64,000 nucleotides of DNA from Mesorhizobium_B sp963522145 (GCA_963522145.1 CAUQXI010000002.1:124001-188000), one strand, 5' to 3'. Positions 8,240 to 17,683 are shown, numbered from the stretch's first letter. Notes: generated by a model not told the origin, from the letters alone. Translations and numbers: made by a program.

Positions 8240-10141
8240 ATGTGCGGCATCATCGGATTTCACGCTCGATCGCGCATGGCACTCGCCGGCGAGCTCGATG
8301 CGGCGACCGACCTGCTCGCCCATCGCGGCCCGGACGGGCGCGGCACCTTTGTCGCGCATGATGGGAGCGGCGACTGGCAGGTCGGGCTCGGGCATCGGCG
8401 CCTGTCGATCCTCGATCTCGAAGGCAGCCCGCAGCCGATGCACGCGCATGACGGCCGCTATGTCGTCGTCTATAATGGCGAGATCTACAACTATATCGAG
8501 CTTCGGGAAGAACTGGTCGGGCTCGGCCATCGCTTCAACACCGAGGGCGACACCGAGGTCTTGATCGAGGCCTGGCGCGCCTGGGGCGAGAACTGCCTCT
8601 CCCGGCTCAACGGCATGTTCGCCTTTCTTCTTTGGGATACGGAAACCGGCAGCCTCGTCGCCGCGCGCGATCCGTTCGGCAAGAAGCCGCTTTTCGTGGC
8701 GAAGCGCGAGGGCGCGCATGTCTTCGCGTCCGAGATCGAGCCGCTGCGCCGTTTCAGCGGGATCGACGACCGGCTGGATGGGGATTCGCTGCGCGAGTTC
8801 CTCAGCTACCGCTATGTGCCGGGGCCAGCCACCTTCTTTCGCGGCATCTCGAAGCTGCCGCCCGGAAGCTTCATGGTGATCGACGGCGCGCGCGTCCGCA
8901 CCGGCCGCTATTTCACGACGCCGTTCTCGCGCACCACGCCCGACATCGAAAGCTTCGACGAGGCGGTGTCGCTGTTCGGGAAGAAGCTCGACGAGGCGGT
9001 GCGGCTCAGACTGCGCTCAGACGCACCCTTCGGTGCCTATCTGTCGGGCGGGCTCGATTCCTCCATGATCGTCGCGCTGATGAGCCGGCACATGGACCGG
9101 CCCGTTTCGACCTTCTCGGTCGGCTTCGACGTGCCGGGCTCTTCCGAATTGCCTTATGCCGCGCAGGTCGCAAAGGCGTTCAGCAGCGATCATCACGAGC
9201 TCGTGGTGGACATGAACGCCTTCACCTCCGTCTGGGAGGAAGCTGTCCTTCGCCGCGGCGCGCCGGTCTCGGAGCCTTCCGACCTGCCCGTCCTGCTTCT
9301 GTCGCGGATGGCGAGCCGCACCGTCAAGATGGTGCTGACCGGGGAGGGGGCCGACGAGTTGCTCGGCGGCTACCCCAAGCACCGCGCCGAGCCGTGGGTG
9401 GCGCTCTACCAGAACCTGGTGCCGGGCGGCCTGCATGATGCGCTGGTGGGGCCGGGCGCGCGCGCTCTGCCTTATGCCGCGCGGCGGCTGAAGATCCTCG
9501 CGGGCGTCGCCGGCATCCGAAACACGCAGGCGCGCATGGTGGCCTGGTTCGGCGGTGCCGATGGCGGACAGGCGGAAGCGCTTTATGCCGGCCCCCCGCC
9601 CACGCGCGATCTCGATCCGCTGCCCTTCTCTTCGGAGGGTGCCAGCAGCGCGCTCAAGCGGATGCTGCATTTCGACCAGACCTCGTGGCTGCCGGACAAC
9701 CTCCTCGAGCGCGGCGACCGCATGATGATGGCCGGCTCGATCGAGGGGCGGATGCCCTTCATGGATGCGGGGCTGGCCGAACTCGTCGCGCGCTTCCCCG
9801 ATGCCTTTTTGACCGGCGCGCCGAAGGGCAAGCGCGTGCTGCGTGCGCTGGCTGCACAACTGCTCCCGCGTGATATCCTGGAGCGTAAGAAGGTCGGCTT
9901 CCGGGTGCCCGTGGAGCAATGGTTCCGCGCGCGCATGTCCGGCCAGCTTCGCGACCTGCTGCAAAGCGGCGACGCTGCCGTGCGCCGCGTCTGCAATGCC
10001 CGCGAGATCGACCGCCTCGTGAGCGAGCATCTCGGCGGCGCGCAGAACCATGAGAAGGTTCTCTGGGCCCTTGCCAATCTCGAGCAGTTCTTCCGCATCT
10101 TCAAGCCGGCGCTCGAAGAGGCCGCACCGAAGGCGGCATGA
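8240..10141 (+). CDS. asnB: Asparagine synthase-type glutamine amidotransferase
   Basis: A 633-residue protein with the two domains of glutamine-hydrolysing asparagine synthetases. The N-terminal class II glutaminase has Cys2 as nucleophile (MCGIIGF), followed by AHRGPDG, RLSILDLEG and NGEIYNY. The synthetase domain has the ATP-pyrophosphatase loop YLSGGLDSSMI near residue 268. The C-terminal region with LERGDRMMMAGSIEGRMPF is also conserved. It may make asparagine, but AsnB copies inside exopolysaccharide loci are commonly suspected of amidating uronic acids. The AlgD-type gene one position upstream makes that attractive here. It ends 4 bases from the stop of the convergent glycosyltransferase. 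Confidence 0.9.
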   Translation: MCGIIGFHARSRMALAGELDAATDLLAHRGPDGRGTFVAHDGSGDWQVGLGHRRLSILDLEGSPQPMHAHDGRYVVVYNGEIYNYIELREELVGLGHRFNTEGDTEVLIEAWRAWGENCLSRLNGMFAFLLWDTETGSLVAARDPFGKKPLFVAKREGAHVFASEIEPLRRFSGIDDRLDGDSLREFLSYRYVPGPATFFRGISKLPPGSFMVIDGARVRTGRYFTTPFSRTTPDIESFDEAVSLFGKKLDEAVRLRLRSDAPFGAYLSGGLDSSMIVALMSRHMDRPVSTFSVGFDVPGSSELPYAAQVAKAFSSDHHELVVDMNAFTSVWEEAVLRRGAPVSEPSDLPVLLLSRMASRTVKMVLTGEGADELLGGYPKHRAEPWVALYQNLVPGGLHDALVGPGARALPYAARRLKILAGVAGIRNTQARMVAWFGGADGGQAEALYAGPPPTRDLDPLPFSSEGASSALKRMLHFDQTSWLPDNLLERGDRMMMAGSIEGRMPFMDAGLAELVARFPDAFLTGAPKGKRVLRALAAQLLPRDILERKKVGFRVPVEQWFRARMSGQLRDLLQSGDAAVRRVCNAREIDRLVSEHLGGAQNHEKVLWALANLEQFFRIFKPALEEAAPKAA

Positions 10142-10145
10142 CGAT

Positions 10146-11249
10146 CTACCGGCGCGCGGCCAACGCCTTTCGGTAGACGTTTTCCAAAGCCTCGATCATG
10201 GTTTCGAGCCGGAAGCGTGACAGGTAGATCTCGCGCGATGCGGCGCGAAAGGCCTCCCGCCGCGCACCGTCGCCGATGAGGGCGGCGATCGCCGACGCGA
10301 GCCCTTCCGGATCGTCCGGCCTGACGGTCAAGCCGTTCTCGTTCTCGCGCAGCACATCGGGCACGGAGCCGACCGGCGTTGCCACGAGCGCCGCGCCGGC
10401 GCAGGCGCCTTCCAGCAGGCAGACCGGCAGAACCTCGTTGCGCGAGGGCAAGACGACGATGTCGGCCTGCCGGTAGAGCGGCAGGATCGCCTCGCGCGTG
10501 ACCCAGCCGGTGAACTCGACACGCCCGTTGAGCCCCAGCTCCGCCGCCTGCTCCCGAAATCTCTCCACATCGCCCGAGCCGGCAAACACCGCCTGCCACG
10601 GCGGCAGATGCGCCGGCAGCAGCGCAAGCGACCGGAGCAGCACGCCTGCGCCCTTCGCATCGGTCAGGTTGCCCGCAAACAGCAGCCGTACCGGAGCCCC
10701 AGTGCTTCGGGGCTGCGGGGCGTCGGGCGCGAAATCGGCGACGCCATTCGCCACGATAAAAAAGCGCTCCGGCGGCATGTCGTAGAAGCGCGCGATGAAG
10801 CCGCGCCAGTAGGTGCCGAGCACGATGATCGCATCGGCGCGCTCGAAGACCCGCCGTAGAACGGATACCCATTTCGGCTGCGCTTGTCCGGGCTTGGGAA
10901 AGGCCGAGCCATGGAAATGGATGACGGTGGCGACGCCTGCAATCCGGGCCATCTCCTGCATCACCCATTTGCGCCAGGCCGATGCGTTGGTCGCCGCATT
11001 GAGGTGGACGATGTCGGGGCGCCAGGTCGCCAGCAGCCAGGCATAGCGCAGGAGCGCGACGGGGAAGTGCGCCATCCAGCCCGCGCCGGAAGCATCGCCG
11101 CGCGAGGCGAGAAACTCCATCTCGATTGTGCTGCCGCTTCGTGCGCGCAGCTGCTCGTCGACATGCGAGAACAATGTCTCGATGCCGCCGCGACCCTTCA
11201 GGCCGCGCGGCACCACGCACAGGACCCGGATACGCCCCGGTGCGCTCAC
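10146..11249 (-). CDS. Glycosyltransferase family 4 protein
   Basis: A 367-residue GT4 enzyme. The start is the GTG at 11249, which forms a GTGA overlap with the stop of the upstream gene; the longer open frame to 11558 is the shadow of that gene. It opens with IRVLCVVPRGLKGRGGIETL, typical of the acceptor side, with LNAATNASAWRKWVMQEM further in. The donor site region contains LLFAGNLTDAKGAGVLLRSL and the E-x7-E type segment NEVLPVCLLEGACAGAALVA. It is predicted to be cytoplasmic and to elongate the locus glycan. It is co-transcribed with the beta-propeller protein upstream. Confidence 0.87.
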   Translation of the reverse strand: MSAPGRIRVLCVVPRGLKGRGGIETLFSHVDEQLRARSGSTIEMEFLASRGDASGAGWMAHFPVALLRYAWLLATWRPDIVHLNAATNASAWRKWVMQEMARIAGVATVIHFHGSAFPKPGQAQPKWVSVLRRVFERADAIIVLGTYWRGFIARFYDMPPERFFIVANGVADFAPDAPQPRSTGAPVRLLFAGNLTDAKGAGVLLRSLALLPAHLPPWQAVFAGSGDVERFREQAAELGLNGRVEFTGWVTREAILPLYRQADIVVLPSRNEVLPVCLLEGACAGAALVATPVGSVPDVLRENENGLTVRPDDPEGLASAIAALIGDGARREAFRAASREIYLSRFRLETMIEALENVYRKALAARR

Positions 11250-12733
11250 GCGACCCTGCCGAGCCTTGCCCTGGAGGCGGGCGCGAGGCAGTCGATCACC
11301 TCGAGATGCGCGCTGGTATTCACCGTGTGGATCTTGGGATACGGGTTCCTGGCGGATGCGAGAACAGGCACCGGCTGGGTTAGCCGCACTGTGGTTTCGT
11401 CGAGCTGGACAAGATCGGCCAGCCCGAGGCCGCCGCCATAGGTCACCGTGCCGTCCTGCAAAGGCAGCACGAGGCGGTCGCCGACGCGCACGAAGCTGCC
11501 GCCAGGCCGCGCCGCCGCGCGATCGATTCTGACCGGATTGCTCGGATGCGGCAGCCACGGCCCTTCGAGGGTCGGCGCATGATAAACAACGAGCGTGTCG
11601 CAGGCGCTGCCATAGCCGTCGCGTTCGGTGGCAAACAGCCAGAAGCGCCCGCCGTGCTCCAGCAGGGTCGCGTCGAACAGCGCGCGGTTCGGAACCAGGA
11701 TGGAATGCCTGACCCAGCGGTCGGGAAAGGCCTCGGCCCGGTACAGAACCAGATTATTGCCCGCGCCGCCTTCGGGCAGCATCCAGATTTCTCCGGCGTG
11801 GCTGAACACTTGTGGATAGGAGAGGTGGTAAGGCTCTTCGATCACGGTTTTGGCAACCGTCGGCGCGCCATTGCGAAAGACTTCCGCCACGGAGATCACG
11901 GCCTTGGAGTCGCCGTGCCGGAAGTCTTCCAAGAAGATGAAATACCGGCCCTGCCACTCGAAGGGAAATGGGTCGGCATAGAAACGGTTGCCGCCGTCGG
12001 GCAGGTCCGTCCACGCTTCTCCGGAAAGAAACCCGGTTTGCGCGATCGTGTCGCCCGAATGAAAGCGATAGCTGACACGCCACCTGTTGACATGGAAGCC
12101 GAGCCGCTTGACCGCACCTGTCAACTGACGGGGCACCGCCGAAAGAAGATAGGTACTCATCAGCTCCCTATTCGTCGGGTTGTTCGCCGGCTCCGAAATG
12201 CCCGAACCTCCGGAGTGGATCATCGTGCCTTTCAGGAAGCGGTCGGCGCTGTCCACCAGCAGCGTGACCATTCGCGCCAGCACATCATCGAGGCCGCGCA
12301 GGATCGAAAGGCGGCTGTCCACCATGGGAGCGGCCAGCGCGACGCGTAAGCCGTCAAGCATGATCTCGACATCCGGCAGGCGCGCCGACATCAGGAGCCG
12401 TGCCGCTTGAGCAGGCGAGGCGCAGCCGGCGAAGCAGGGTCGGAGAGCGGGGGAGGGCAGGGGCAGGTCAGACCCCGACAGGTCGATGCGGAGCGCGGCG
12501 TCCGCGCGGGCAGAAGCCAGCCTTGCGCCGTTGACGCGGCTGAGAAGGTCACCTTCCCGAACGCGAAAGGACTTTCGTTCGAGCGAAAGAATCTGGTCCA
12601 GCGCCCAGGGCATGCCGGGCACGTCAACTCCGACCAGCGCCACATCGTGGCCCCTCTCGGCAAGTCGCCCGGCAACAAGCAGATGCACGGAGCGCACATC
12701 GTCTTCCGTCACCATGATGTCGATCGTGCTCAT
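11246..12733 (-). CDS. Beta-propeller GINT1-N/fucosidase-like protein of polysaccharide loci
   Basis: A 495-residue protein. The start at 12733 has GGAA seven bases upstream; an ATG at 12739 and a frame extension to 12769 are alternatives. Residues 1-200 resemble the formyltransferase-like N-terminal region seen in some exopolysaccharide proteins (SVHLLVAGRLAERGHDVALVG). The C-terminal part from about residue 225 has repeated beta-propeller blades such as RFYADPFPFEWQGRYFIFLE and EIWMLPEGGAGNNLVLYRAE. These match the glucosamine inositolphosphorylceramide transferase 1 N-terminal / five-bladed propeller fold. No catalytic activity can be assigned. It sits in one transcription unit with the glycosyltransferase downstream and likely binds or modifies the glycan. 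Confidence 0.6.
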   Translation of the reverse strand: MSTIDIMVTEDDVRSVHLLVAGRLAERGHDVALVGVDVPGMPWALDQILSLERKSFRVREGDLLSRVNGARLASARADAALRIDLSGSDLPLPSPALRPCFAGCASPAQAARLLMSARLPDVEIMLDGLRVALAAPMVDSRLSILRGLDDVLARMVTLLVDSADRFLKGTMIHSGGSGISEPANNPTNRELMSTYLLSAVPRQLTGAVKRLGFHVNRWRVSYRFHSGDTIAQTGFLSGEAWTDLPDGGNRFYADPFPFEWQGRYFIFLEDFRHGDSKAVISVAEVFRNGAPTVAKTVIEEPYHLSYPQVFSHAGEIWMLPEGGAGNNLVLYRAEAFPDRWVRHSILVPNRALFDATLLEHGGRFWLFATERDGYGSACDTLVVYHAPTLEGPWLPHPSNPVRIDRAAARPGGSFVRVGDRLVLPLQDGTVTYGGGLGLADLVQLDETTVRLTQPVPVLASARNPYPKIHTVNTSAHLEVIDCLAPASRARLGRVA

Positions 12734-12926
12734 CAGCATGTTCCATTGTCGCAGGCGTCCGCCGGCCATGGATCATGCCGATCAGTTGCTTCCTTCCGCT
12801 TAATGGCAGCGTCGAACCTTGGCAAAAAGATCTTCCAGACCATCCGCCCGCACATCAAACGCCTCAGGTGAGACACTCGCTGTAAGCAGGAAGAAAAGGA
12901 CAATCTCTGCTTGGAGGAACAACAAG
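12734..12926. other. Intergenic region without recognised gene
   Basis: With the terminator at 12927-12957 this makes a 250-base gap between the propeller gene start and the autotransporter stop. It must hold the promoter of the minus-strand propeller-glycosyltransferase unit. I could not pick out convincing -35/-10 boxes, and the plus-strand reading frame crossing it has no coding character. Confidence 0.5.
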
Positions 12927-12957
12927 AAGGCCCACTGCCTTTCGGCAGCGGGCCCTT
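12927..12957 (-). terminator. Intrinsic terminator of the autotransporter gene
   Basis: A GC-rich stem of about 13 bases (GGGCCCGCTGCC side against GGCAGTGGGCC, with one G-T pair and one bulge) closes a GAAA-type loop. It begins 26 bases after the autotransporter stop and is followed on the minus strand by the T-rich CTTCTTGTTGTTCC. Confidence 0.7.
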
Positions 12958-12983
12958 AAGCTGTGTCAGCAGGAAGGAAGGCT

Positions 12984-15900
12984 TTAGAAGTCCTTGCGGA
13001 TGCCGATATTGCCGGTCACGCCCAGGAAGGAGTCGTCGCCGAACGTCACCGCGCCCTTGGCGAAGCCGCTCCAGCTGCTGCTGGTGCCGAAGACGTTCAC
13101 GCCGCCGACGACTTCGCCATAGGCGCCGCCCGTGTCATGGCTCACGGAAGGCTCGAAGCCGCCGCTCCCCAGCGAGGCTGAGTAATCGCCGTCGAACTCG
13201 CCCCAGACGCTTGCTTCCACGAACGGCTCGAACACGGCGTTCTCGCTCTGCATCTTGTTGCCTACGCGCGCTCCAAGACGGCCCCGAACGCTGTTCCCGT
13301 CATCGAAGGACACGTCGGTTCCAAGGACCGAGGCCTCGTCGATGTCGACATTGACATAGGAGATCGTGGCTTTCGGCTCGAAGAACCAGCCCGATGCCAT
13401 GTTCATGCGGTAACCAGTATCGACCACGAAGCCCACAGCCGTGTAGTCGGTGTCAAAGGAGCCGCTGGCGCCTCCGCCGGCATCGGTGGAGTAGTCGATG
13501 TTGCCGAAATCGGCCTTGACGGTCGCATCCACGAAGAGTCCGCCATTGAGGTAGGTGACGTAGCCGCCGACCGATCCCGCCTGGTAGTCCACATCCGTGT
13601 CCGACCCGTCGAAGTCGAGGCTCGACGCACCGTAGCCGGCCATCAGGCCGAAGATCCATGCGGAGTCGCCTTGCCCCGCCCGGACGAAGTCAAAGCCGGC
13701 GGTGAACCCGCCAAAGCTCTGGTCATAGGATGAGTCAAAGGTCGTGTCAGCTCCGACGAGATCGAAGTCGGCCGCCGATACCGTGTTGGAGAAGTCGCGG
13801 CCCTGCGTTCCGCCATAGACACGCGCCCAGGCGCCGGTGGAGCGGGCCGGGCTCGCCATTTCTTCAGGCAGGTCGGCGTTAAAGGATGTGCCGCCCGCCG
13901 TCGTGCCGAACGCGGTGCGCAGGTCGGCCGTGCGGTCGAGCCATGTGCCAGTCGACTGGTTCCACAACTCTGCCGCGCCCGACACGATCACCGGGAACTC
14001 ATAGGCCTCCTGATCGGGAAGGCTCGCGAGCACCCATTCAGTGTAACCTTGATCGTTCTGGGTGGCTTCGGGGCTGCGGTAATAAACGTCGTAGCGGAAG
14101 AAGCCCTTGTCGATGCCGCCATCCGTGTAGAAACGCCCGCCATCCTCCGGCGAACCGCCTTCAAGAGCAAACAGAACGCCGTTGGGGTCGAACTGGCCAA
14201 GCCCGTTGTCGAGATCGTTCACATCCACGAAGGTCTCACCGGTCAGGTTGCCGGCGGCAATGTCGGTCCCCGCGCCGATGACGAGGAGATCGGCGGTGCC
14301 GCCGGGCCTCAGATAGGCGTCGAAAGCAAGTGTCCCGCTGAAGCCCCCGGCGCTTCCGTTGAAGTTGCCGTCGGTCGTCGTGATGTCGTTCACGATGCCG
14401 TCCTGCATGGTGAGGAGGCCGCCATTGTAGTTGTTGAAGTTCTCCAGGCCGACGAATGCCGTGATAAGATGGGTGCTGATGATGCCATTGTTGTTCAGCA
14501 CATCATTGTCGCCGCCTCCTATCAAGTTGACGCCCGCGGTGTTCCAGAATCCGAAATAGTTGTTGTCGACCGTATTATTGTCGTTGCTGAAAAGCGCGAC
14601 ATTGCCGGCGATGAGACCGTTATTGTTGACCGTCGCCGCTCCGCCCGAAGCGGCCAGGGCAAGCTCGAAGGCGCCAAGATCGGCATCGGTAAATTCATCC
14701 GGTGTGCCTTCGGCAGCGGCCGCGAGGTCGCCACGGATCACGCCGTCGAAGCCGTTGTTGATGGTCAGCGTGCCGTTCGTGTAGGAGTTGATCACGCCGA
14801 CCTGCAGCAACGGGATCGGGGGCAGCGGCGCAGGAAGGGTGATCGCCCCGGAATTGCCCTGGATAAGCCCCTCATTGTTGATCGTCGCGCTGTTGCCGTT
14901 GCCGTTGGCGAGTCCGGCGGAGATCACGATGCCGGCCGCATCGCCGATGATGCTGCTGTTCGCGCGGACATTGATGACGTTGCCGCTATTGGTGGGGTTT
15001 TCGTCCTCGCCGGTCCCGTCCACGCCGCCATCCTTGAGAAGGAAGACGCCGACGCCGCCCGATGTCACGGCTCCGCCGGCCTCACCTTCGCCGCCTTCGC
15101 CGACATTCACGACGACGCTGCCGGTGCCGATATTGCCTGCGAGGATGCCGACATAGTTGGAGTCAACCGTGACGCCGTCCGCGACCTCGCCAAGCGCATT
15201 GCCGCCTCCGACCGAGAACGGGAACATGCCGACATCCGGTGGGTCGATATCTGCCCGTGCCCGAACCGTGGCGTTTCCGCCGAACGAGATGGCCGCTGCC
15301 CCGAACGCGCCGTCATTCGCGGTGATCTCGCCATAGTTGGTGACGATTGCATTGCCGCCGCCCGTGGCGAACGCGATCGCGCCGCTTCCGCTATCCGGCA
15401 GCGCCGTTGCGAGCGCGGTCGGATCGCCGGACAGAAGCGCGCCGAACAGCGTTTCCACCCCGCCCGTCCCATTCAGGTTGGAGTTGATGATGCCCGTGTC
15501 AACCACCGCATCGCCGGTGTTCAATCCGAGAGCGATCATGCCGGTCCCGCCGGCATCCACCTGCTGCTGGCCGTCGCTGCCTACCGCATCGGCGTCGATG
15601 GTCGCATCGCCCGTGCCGCTGTTGGATGCAAGGAGGCCGACATCGTTTCCGCGGATGAGGGAGTGCGGCGCTTCGGTGTTCCCGACCGTGATCGTTGCGT
15701 CCGCATCGTCGCTCAAGACGATTGCCGCGCCGCCGACATCCGGGCCGCCGTCGCCAACGGTTCTTTCATTGACGTTGCCGCCGATGAAGTTGAGGTTTGC
15801 TGCGCCCGACACGCTGATCGCCGCAGCACCGAACCGGCCGCCTGCCGAGACAGCGATATCGCCGAGCGCATTGACGGTGCTGCTTCCCGAGTTCGACACT

Positions 15901-17060
15901 CCGATCGCGCCGCCGCCAAGCGCAAGCGCGCTGAGCGGACCGGGAAGCGCGAGTCCGTTCGCGCCGGCATTGATGTCGCCCGCGTCGACGAGCACTGCGC
16001 CGGACCCCACGGCACCGGCGATGATGCCGGAGCCGTTCGTCGATTCGGTGAGGCCCGGTGTGGTGTCGACGGTGACGCCGCCGGCCCCGCCGGCAATCCC
16101 GCCGAGCGCGAGGATGCCTGTGCCATTCGTCGCGGTGACTGCTCCATTGTTTGCCACGAACGAGGACGCAATGGATGAGGCCTGAATGCCGTTATTGCCC
16201 GCATTGATGTCGCCGCCGGCTTGATTGGTCGCCGTCGCATCGCCGTTGCTGGTGATCCGGATGCCGTTACCGTTGGCGCCATTTGCCGTGATCGTGCCGG
16301 AATTCGTTGCCGTTCCGGTGCCGCCAACTGGAAGCAGGCCCGTGGTTGGATCACCGATATTGATGCCGTTGCCGTTCTGCGAGGTCAGCGTGTTACTGTT
16401 CGATGCCGTCGCGTTGCCATTCGTCGAATAAACATTGAGCGCGGTGTTGCGGGATGAGGCCGTGCCGGAATTCGTACCGAAGGCATTGCCGCTTCCAGCC
16501 GGACCGCCAAACGCATTGCCGGCGATGACATTGATCGCGATGCCCGTAGAACCAAAGCCCGCGCCTGAGCTCACAACTTGTCCGGCATTATTGACGGTGG
16601 CGTCGTTTCCGGCACCGTCGGTCCAGACGATCACGCCATTCGAATTGCCAGTGACTTCGGAGAACGCGTTGACGTTCAGGACCGAGGTGGCGTTGACGCC
16701 GCCCGTCAGAACTCCAAGAAAGTTCAAATCGCCAATCACGACGCCGCTTGCGCCAAAACCTTGAGCCGTGACAAACGCCTGTCCACCCTCCGTCCCATCT
16801 CCGATGTTCAGGGTGAAGGTCTCGTTCGACTGGACAGGTTCGTATCGGACACTTGTGCTGATTGTGACGCTCGTGCACTCGACCGTTGAGTTCGGTCCGG
16901 CAGGAATGTTGCCGCATTCATTTGCGGCCTGCACCGAGGTCGGAAAGAACAGGCCGGCTCCCACCAGAGTCGCTGTTGCCGTGCCGGCCAGAAGCGAGCG
17001 CCGAAACCTTGAAGCCATGCGGCTTCTATTCTCGCATCCCACGTGATGTTCATTCGTCAT
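12984..17060 (-). CDS. Very large autotransporter (type Va) outer-membrane protein
   Basis: A 1,358-residue secreted protein. The start at 17060 has a GGGGG ribosome site five bases upstream. A further ATG at 17018 would put the start right at the signal peptide RFRRSLLAGTATATLVGAG, cleaved after VQA. The passenger (about residues 60-1050) is rich in Gly/Asn/Asp with repeated short motifs such as NNGAVTATNGTG and NNNGLIAGN, as expected of a right-handed beta-helix. The last ~280 residues form the translocator beta-barrel, beginning near GAWARVYGGTQGRDFS and ending in a terminal Phe (IRKDF), the outer-membrane insertion signature. The likely role is surface adhesion or aggregation. No protease or lipase motif was seen in the passenger. 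It is monocistronic. Confidence 0.9.
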   Translation of the reverse strand: MTNEHHVGCENRSRMASRFRRSLLAGTATATLVGAGLFFPTSVQAANECGNIPAGPNSTVECTSVTISTSVRYEPVQSNETFTLNIGDGTEGGQAFVTAQGFGASGVVIGDLNFLGVLTGGVNATSVLNVNAFSEVTGNSNGVIVWTDGAGNDATVNNAGQVVSSGAGFGSTGIAINVIAGNAFGGPAGSGNAFGTNSGTASSRNTALNVYSTNGNATASNSNTLTSQNGNGINIGDPTTGLLPVGGTGTATNSGTITANGANGNGIRITSNGDATATNQAGGDINAGNNGIQASSIASSFVANNGAVTATNGTGILALGGIAGGAGGVTVDTTPGLTESTNGSGIIAGAVGSGAVLVDAGDINAGANGLALPGPLSALALGGGAIGVSNSGSSTVNALGDIAVSAGGRFGAAAISVSGAANLNFIGGNVNERTVGDGGPDVGGAAIVLSDDADATITVGNTEAPHSLIRGNDVGLLASNSGTGDATIDADAVGSDGQQQVDAGGTGMIALGLNTGDAVVDTGIINSNLNGTGGVETLFGALLSGDPTALATALPDSGSGAIAFATGGGNAIVTNYGEITANDGAFGAAAISFGGNATVRARADIDPPDVGMFPFSVGGGNALGEVADGVTVDSNYVGILAGNIGTGSVVVNVGEGGEGEAGGAVTSGGVGVFLLKDGGVDGTGEDENPTNSGNVINVRANSSIIGDAAGIVISAGLANGNGNSATINNEGLIQGNSGAITLPAPLPPIPLLQVGVINSYTNGTLTINNGFDGVIRGDLAAAAEGTPDEFTDADLGAFELALAASGGAATVNNNGLIAGNVALFSNDNNTVDNNYFGFWNTAGVNLIGGGDNDVLNNNGIISTHLITAFVGLENFNNYNGGLLTMQDGIVNDITTTDGNFNGSAGGFSGTLAFDAYLRPGGTADLLVIGAGTDIAAGNLTGETFVDVNDLDNGLGQFDPNGVLFALEGGSPEDGGRFYTDGGIDKGFFRYDVYYRSPEATQNDQGYTEWVLASLPDQEAYEFPVIVSGAAELWNQSTGTWLDRTADLRTAFGTTAGGTSFNADLPEEMASPARSTGAWARVYGGTQGRDFSNTVSAADFDLVGADTTFDSSYDQSFGGFTAGFDFVRAGQGDSAWIFGLMAGYGASSLDFDGSDTDVDYQAGSVGGYVTYLNGGLFVDATVKADFGNIDYSTDAGGGASGSFDTDYTAVGFVVDTGYRMNMASGWFFEPKATISYVNVDIDEASVLGTDVSFDDGNSVRGRLGARVGNKMQSENAVFEPFVEASVWGEFDGDYSASLGSGGFEPSVSHDTGGAYGEVVGGVNVFGTSSSWSGFAKGAVTFGDDSFLGVTGNIGIRKDF

Positions 17061-17683
17061 TGAAACCCCCCATTTGCTTCGCAACAACCAAGCCGTTGCG
17101 ACGACGTTCAATCTGCCCTCTCTACCCCTTGGAGTGGCGTGGCATCGGGAGTCAATGTCAGGTTGTAGTGATTCCGCCGGATATCTGAACTCGCGACGAT
17201 ATCGATTCAAAGTGTGTCTTTCACAGCACAGGAACGACGAACCGAGATTCACTGTGAGCAGGAAACAATGCCGGCTAGATTCTATGAGCGCCGCCGAAAC
17301 GCATTCTCTATTGGATTTCATCAATTTCCTCTATTGGATTTCATCAATTTCGGTCTTGCGCGACCCTCCTGCGCATTCCTCCGGTCGTGCGCCCGCAACT
17401 CAGGAACTGGCGATCGGAATGGCCCCCGACGTCGCTCAACGCAGTCTTCGTCGTGGCACCTACCCGGTCCCAGTGAAGCCCGGTGGGCCCTATCGTTCGG
17501 GCGCACCGGGCTGGAACGCGCGCGTGGAAAAAGGCGGCTGCGCGGTTGCGGACCCCGCTTCAACTTTCTATGCGTGGCACCTTGGAACAGATGAGCTTTT
17601 CGTGTTTCGCGGCTGATCTGCGCGCAGAAAGACGCTCGAATTTGAGCTTCTTGTGCGGATCATTGATTTGAAAGGGGATTGAG
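17061..17683. other. 623-base intergenic region between autotransporter and DUF805 gene
   Basis: This gap separates two divergent genes and is distinctly less GC-rich in its middle. It must carry both promoters. An open plus-strand frame at 17074-17616 has no ribosome site and no family resemblance, so I do not call it a gene. The clearest structure is the exact 23-bp tandem duplication at 17306-17351, listed separately. The DUF805 gene is preceded by a good AAAGGGG ribosome site at about 17670. Confidence 0.6.
17306..17351. repeat. Exact tandem duplication of a 23-bp AT-rich unit
   Basis: Two identical, directly adjacent 23-base units occupy 17306-17328 and 17329-17351; each starts CTCTATTGGATT and ends CATCAATTTC. 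They lie about 250 bases upstream of the autotransporter start and 330 bases upstream of the DUF805 gene, in an otherwise GC-rich genome. They could be a duplicated regulator site or a recent slippage duplication. Confidence 0.85.

Noticed and set aside
8240..10141. AsnB-type gene as a lasso cyclase for the peptide at 47546
   Set aside because: It has the complete N-terminal glutaminase with Cys2, which lasso cyclases lack, and is about 37 kb from the peptide genes.
14049..16178. Long plus-strand frame of 709 codons opposite the autotransporter
   Set aside because: It is antisense to a clearly coding repetitive gene of high GC; it has no ribosome site and its Arg/Ala/Asp-rich translation matches no family.
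17074..17616. Open frame of 180 codons in the autotransporter-DUF805 gap
   Set aside because: No ribosome site, no domain, and it crosses the 23-bp tandem repeat; treated as non-coding.
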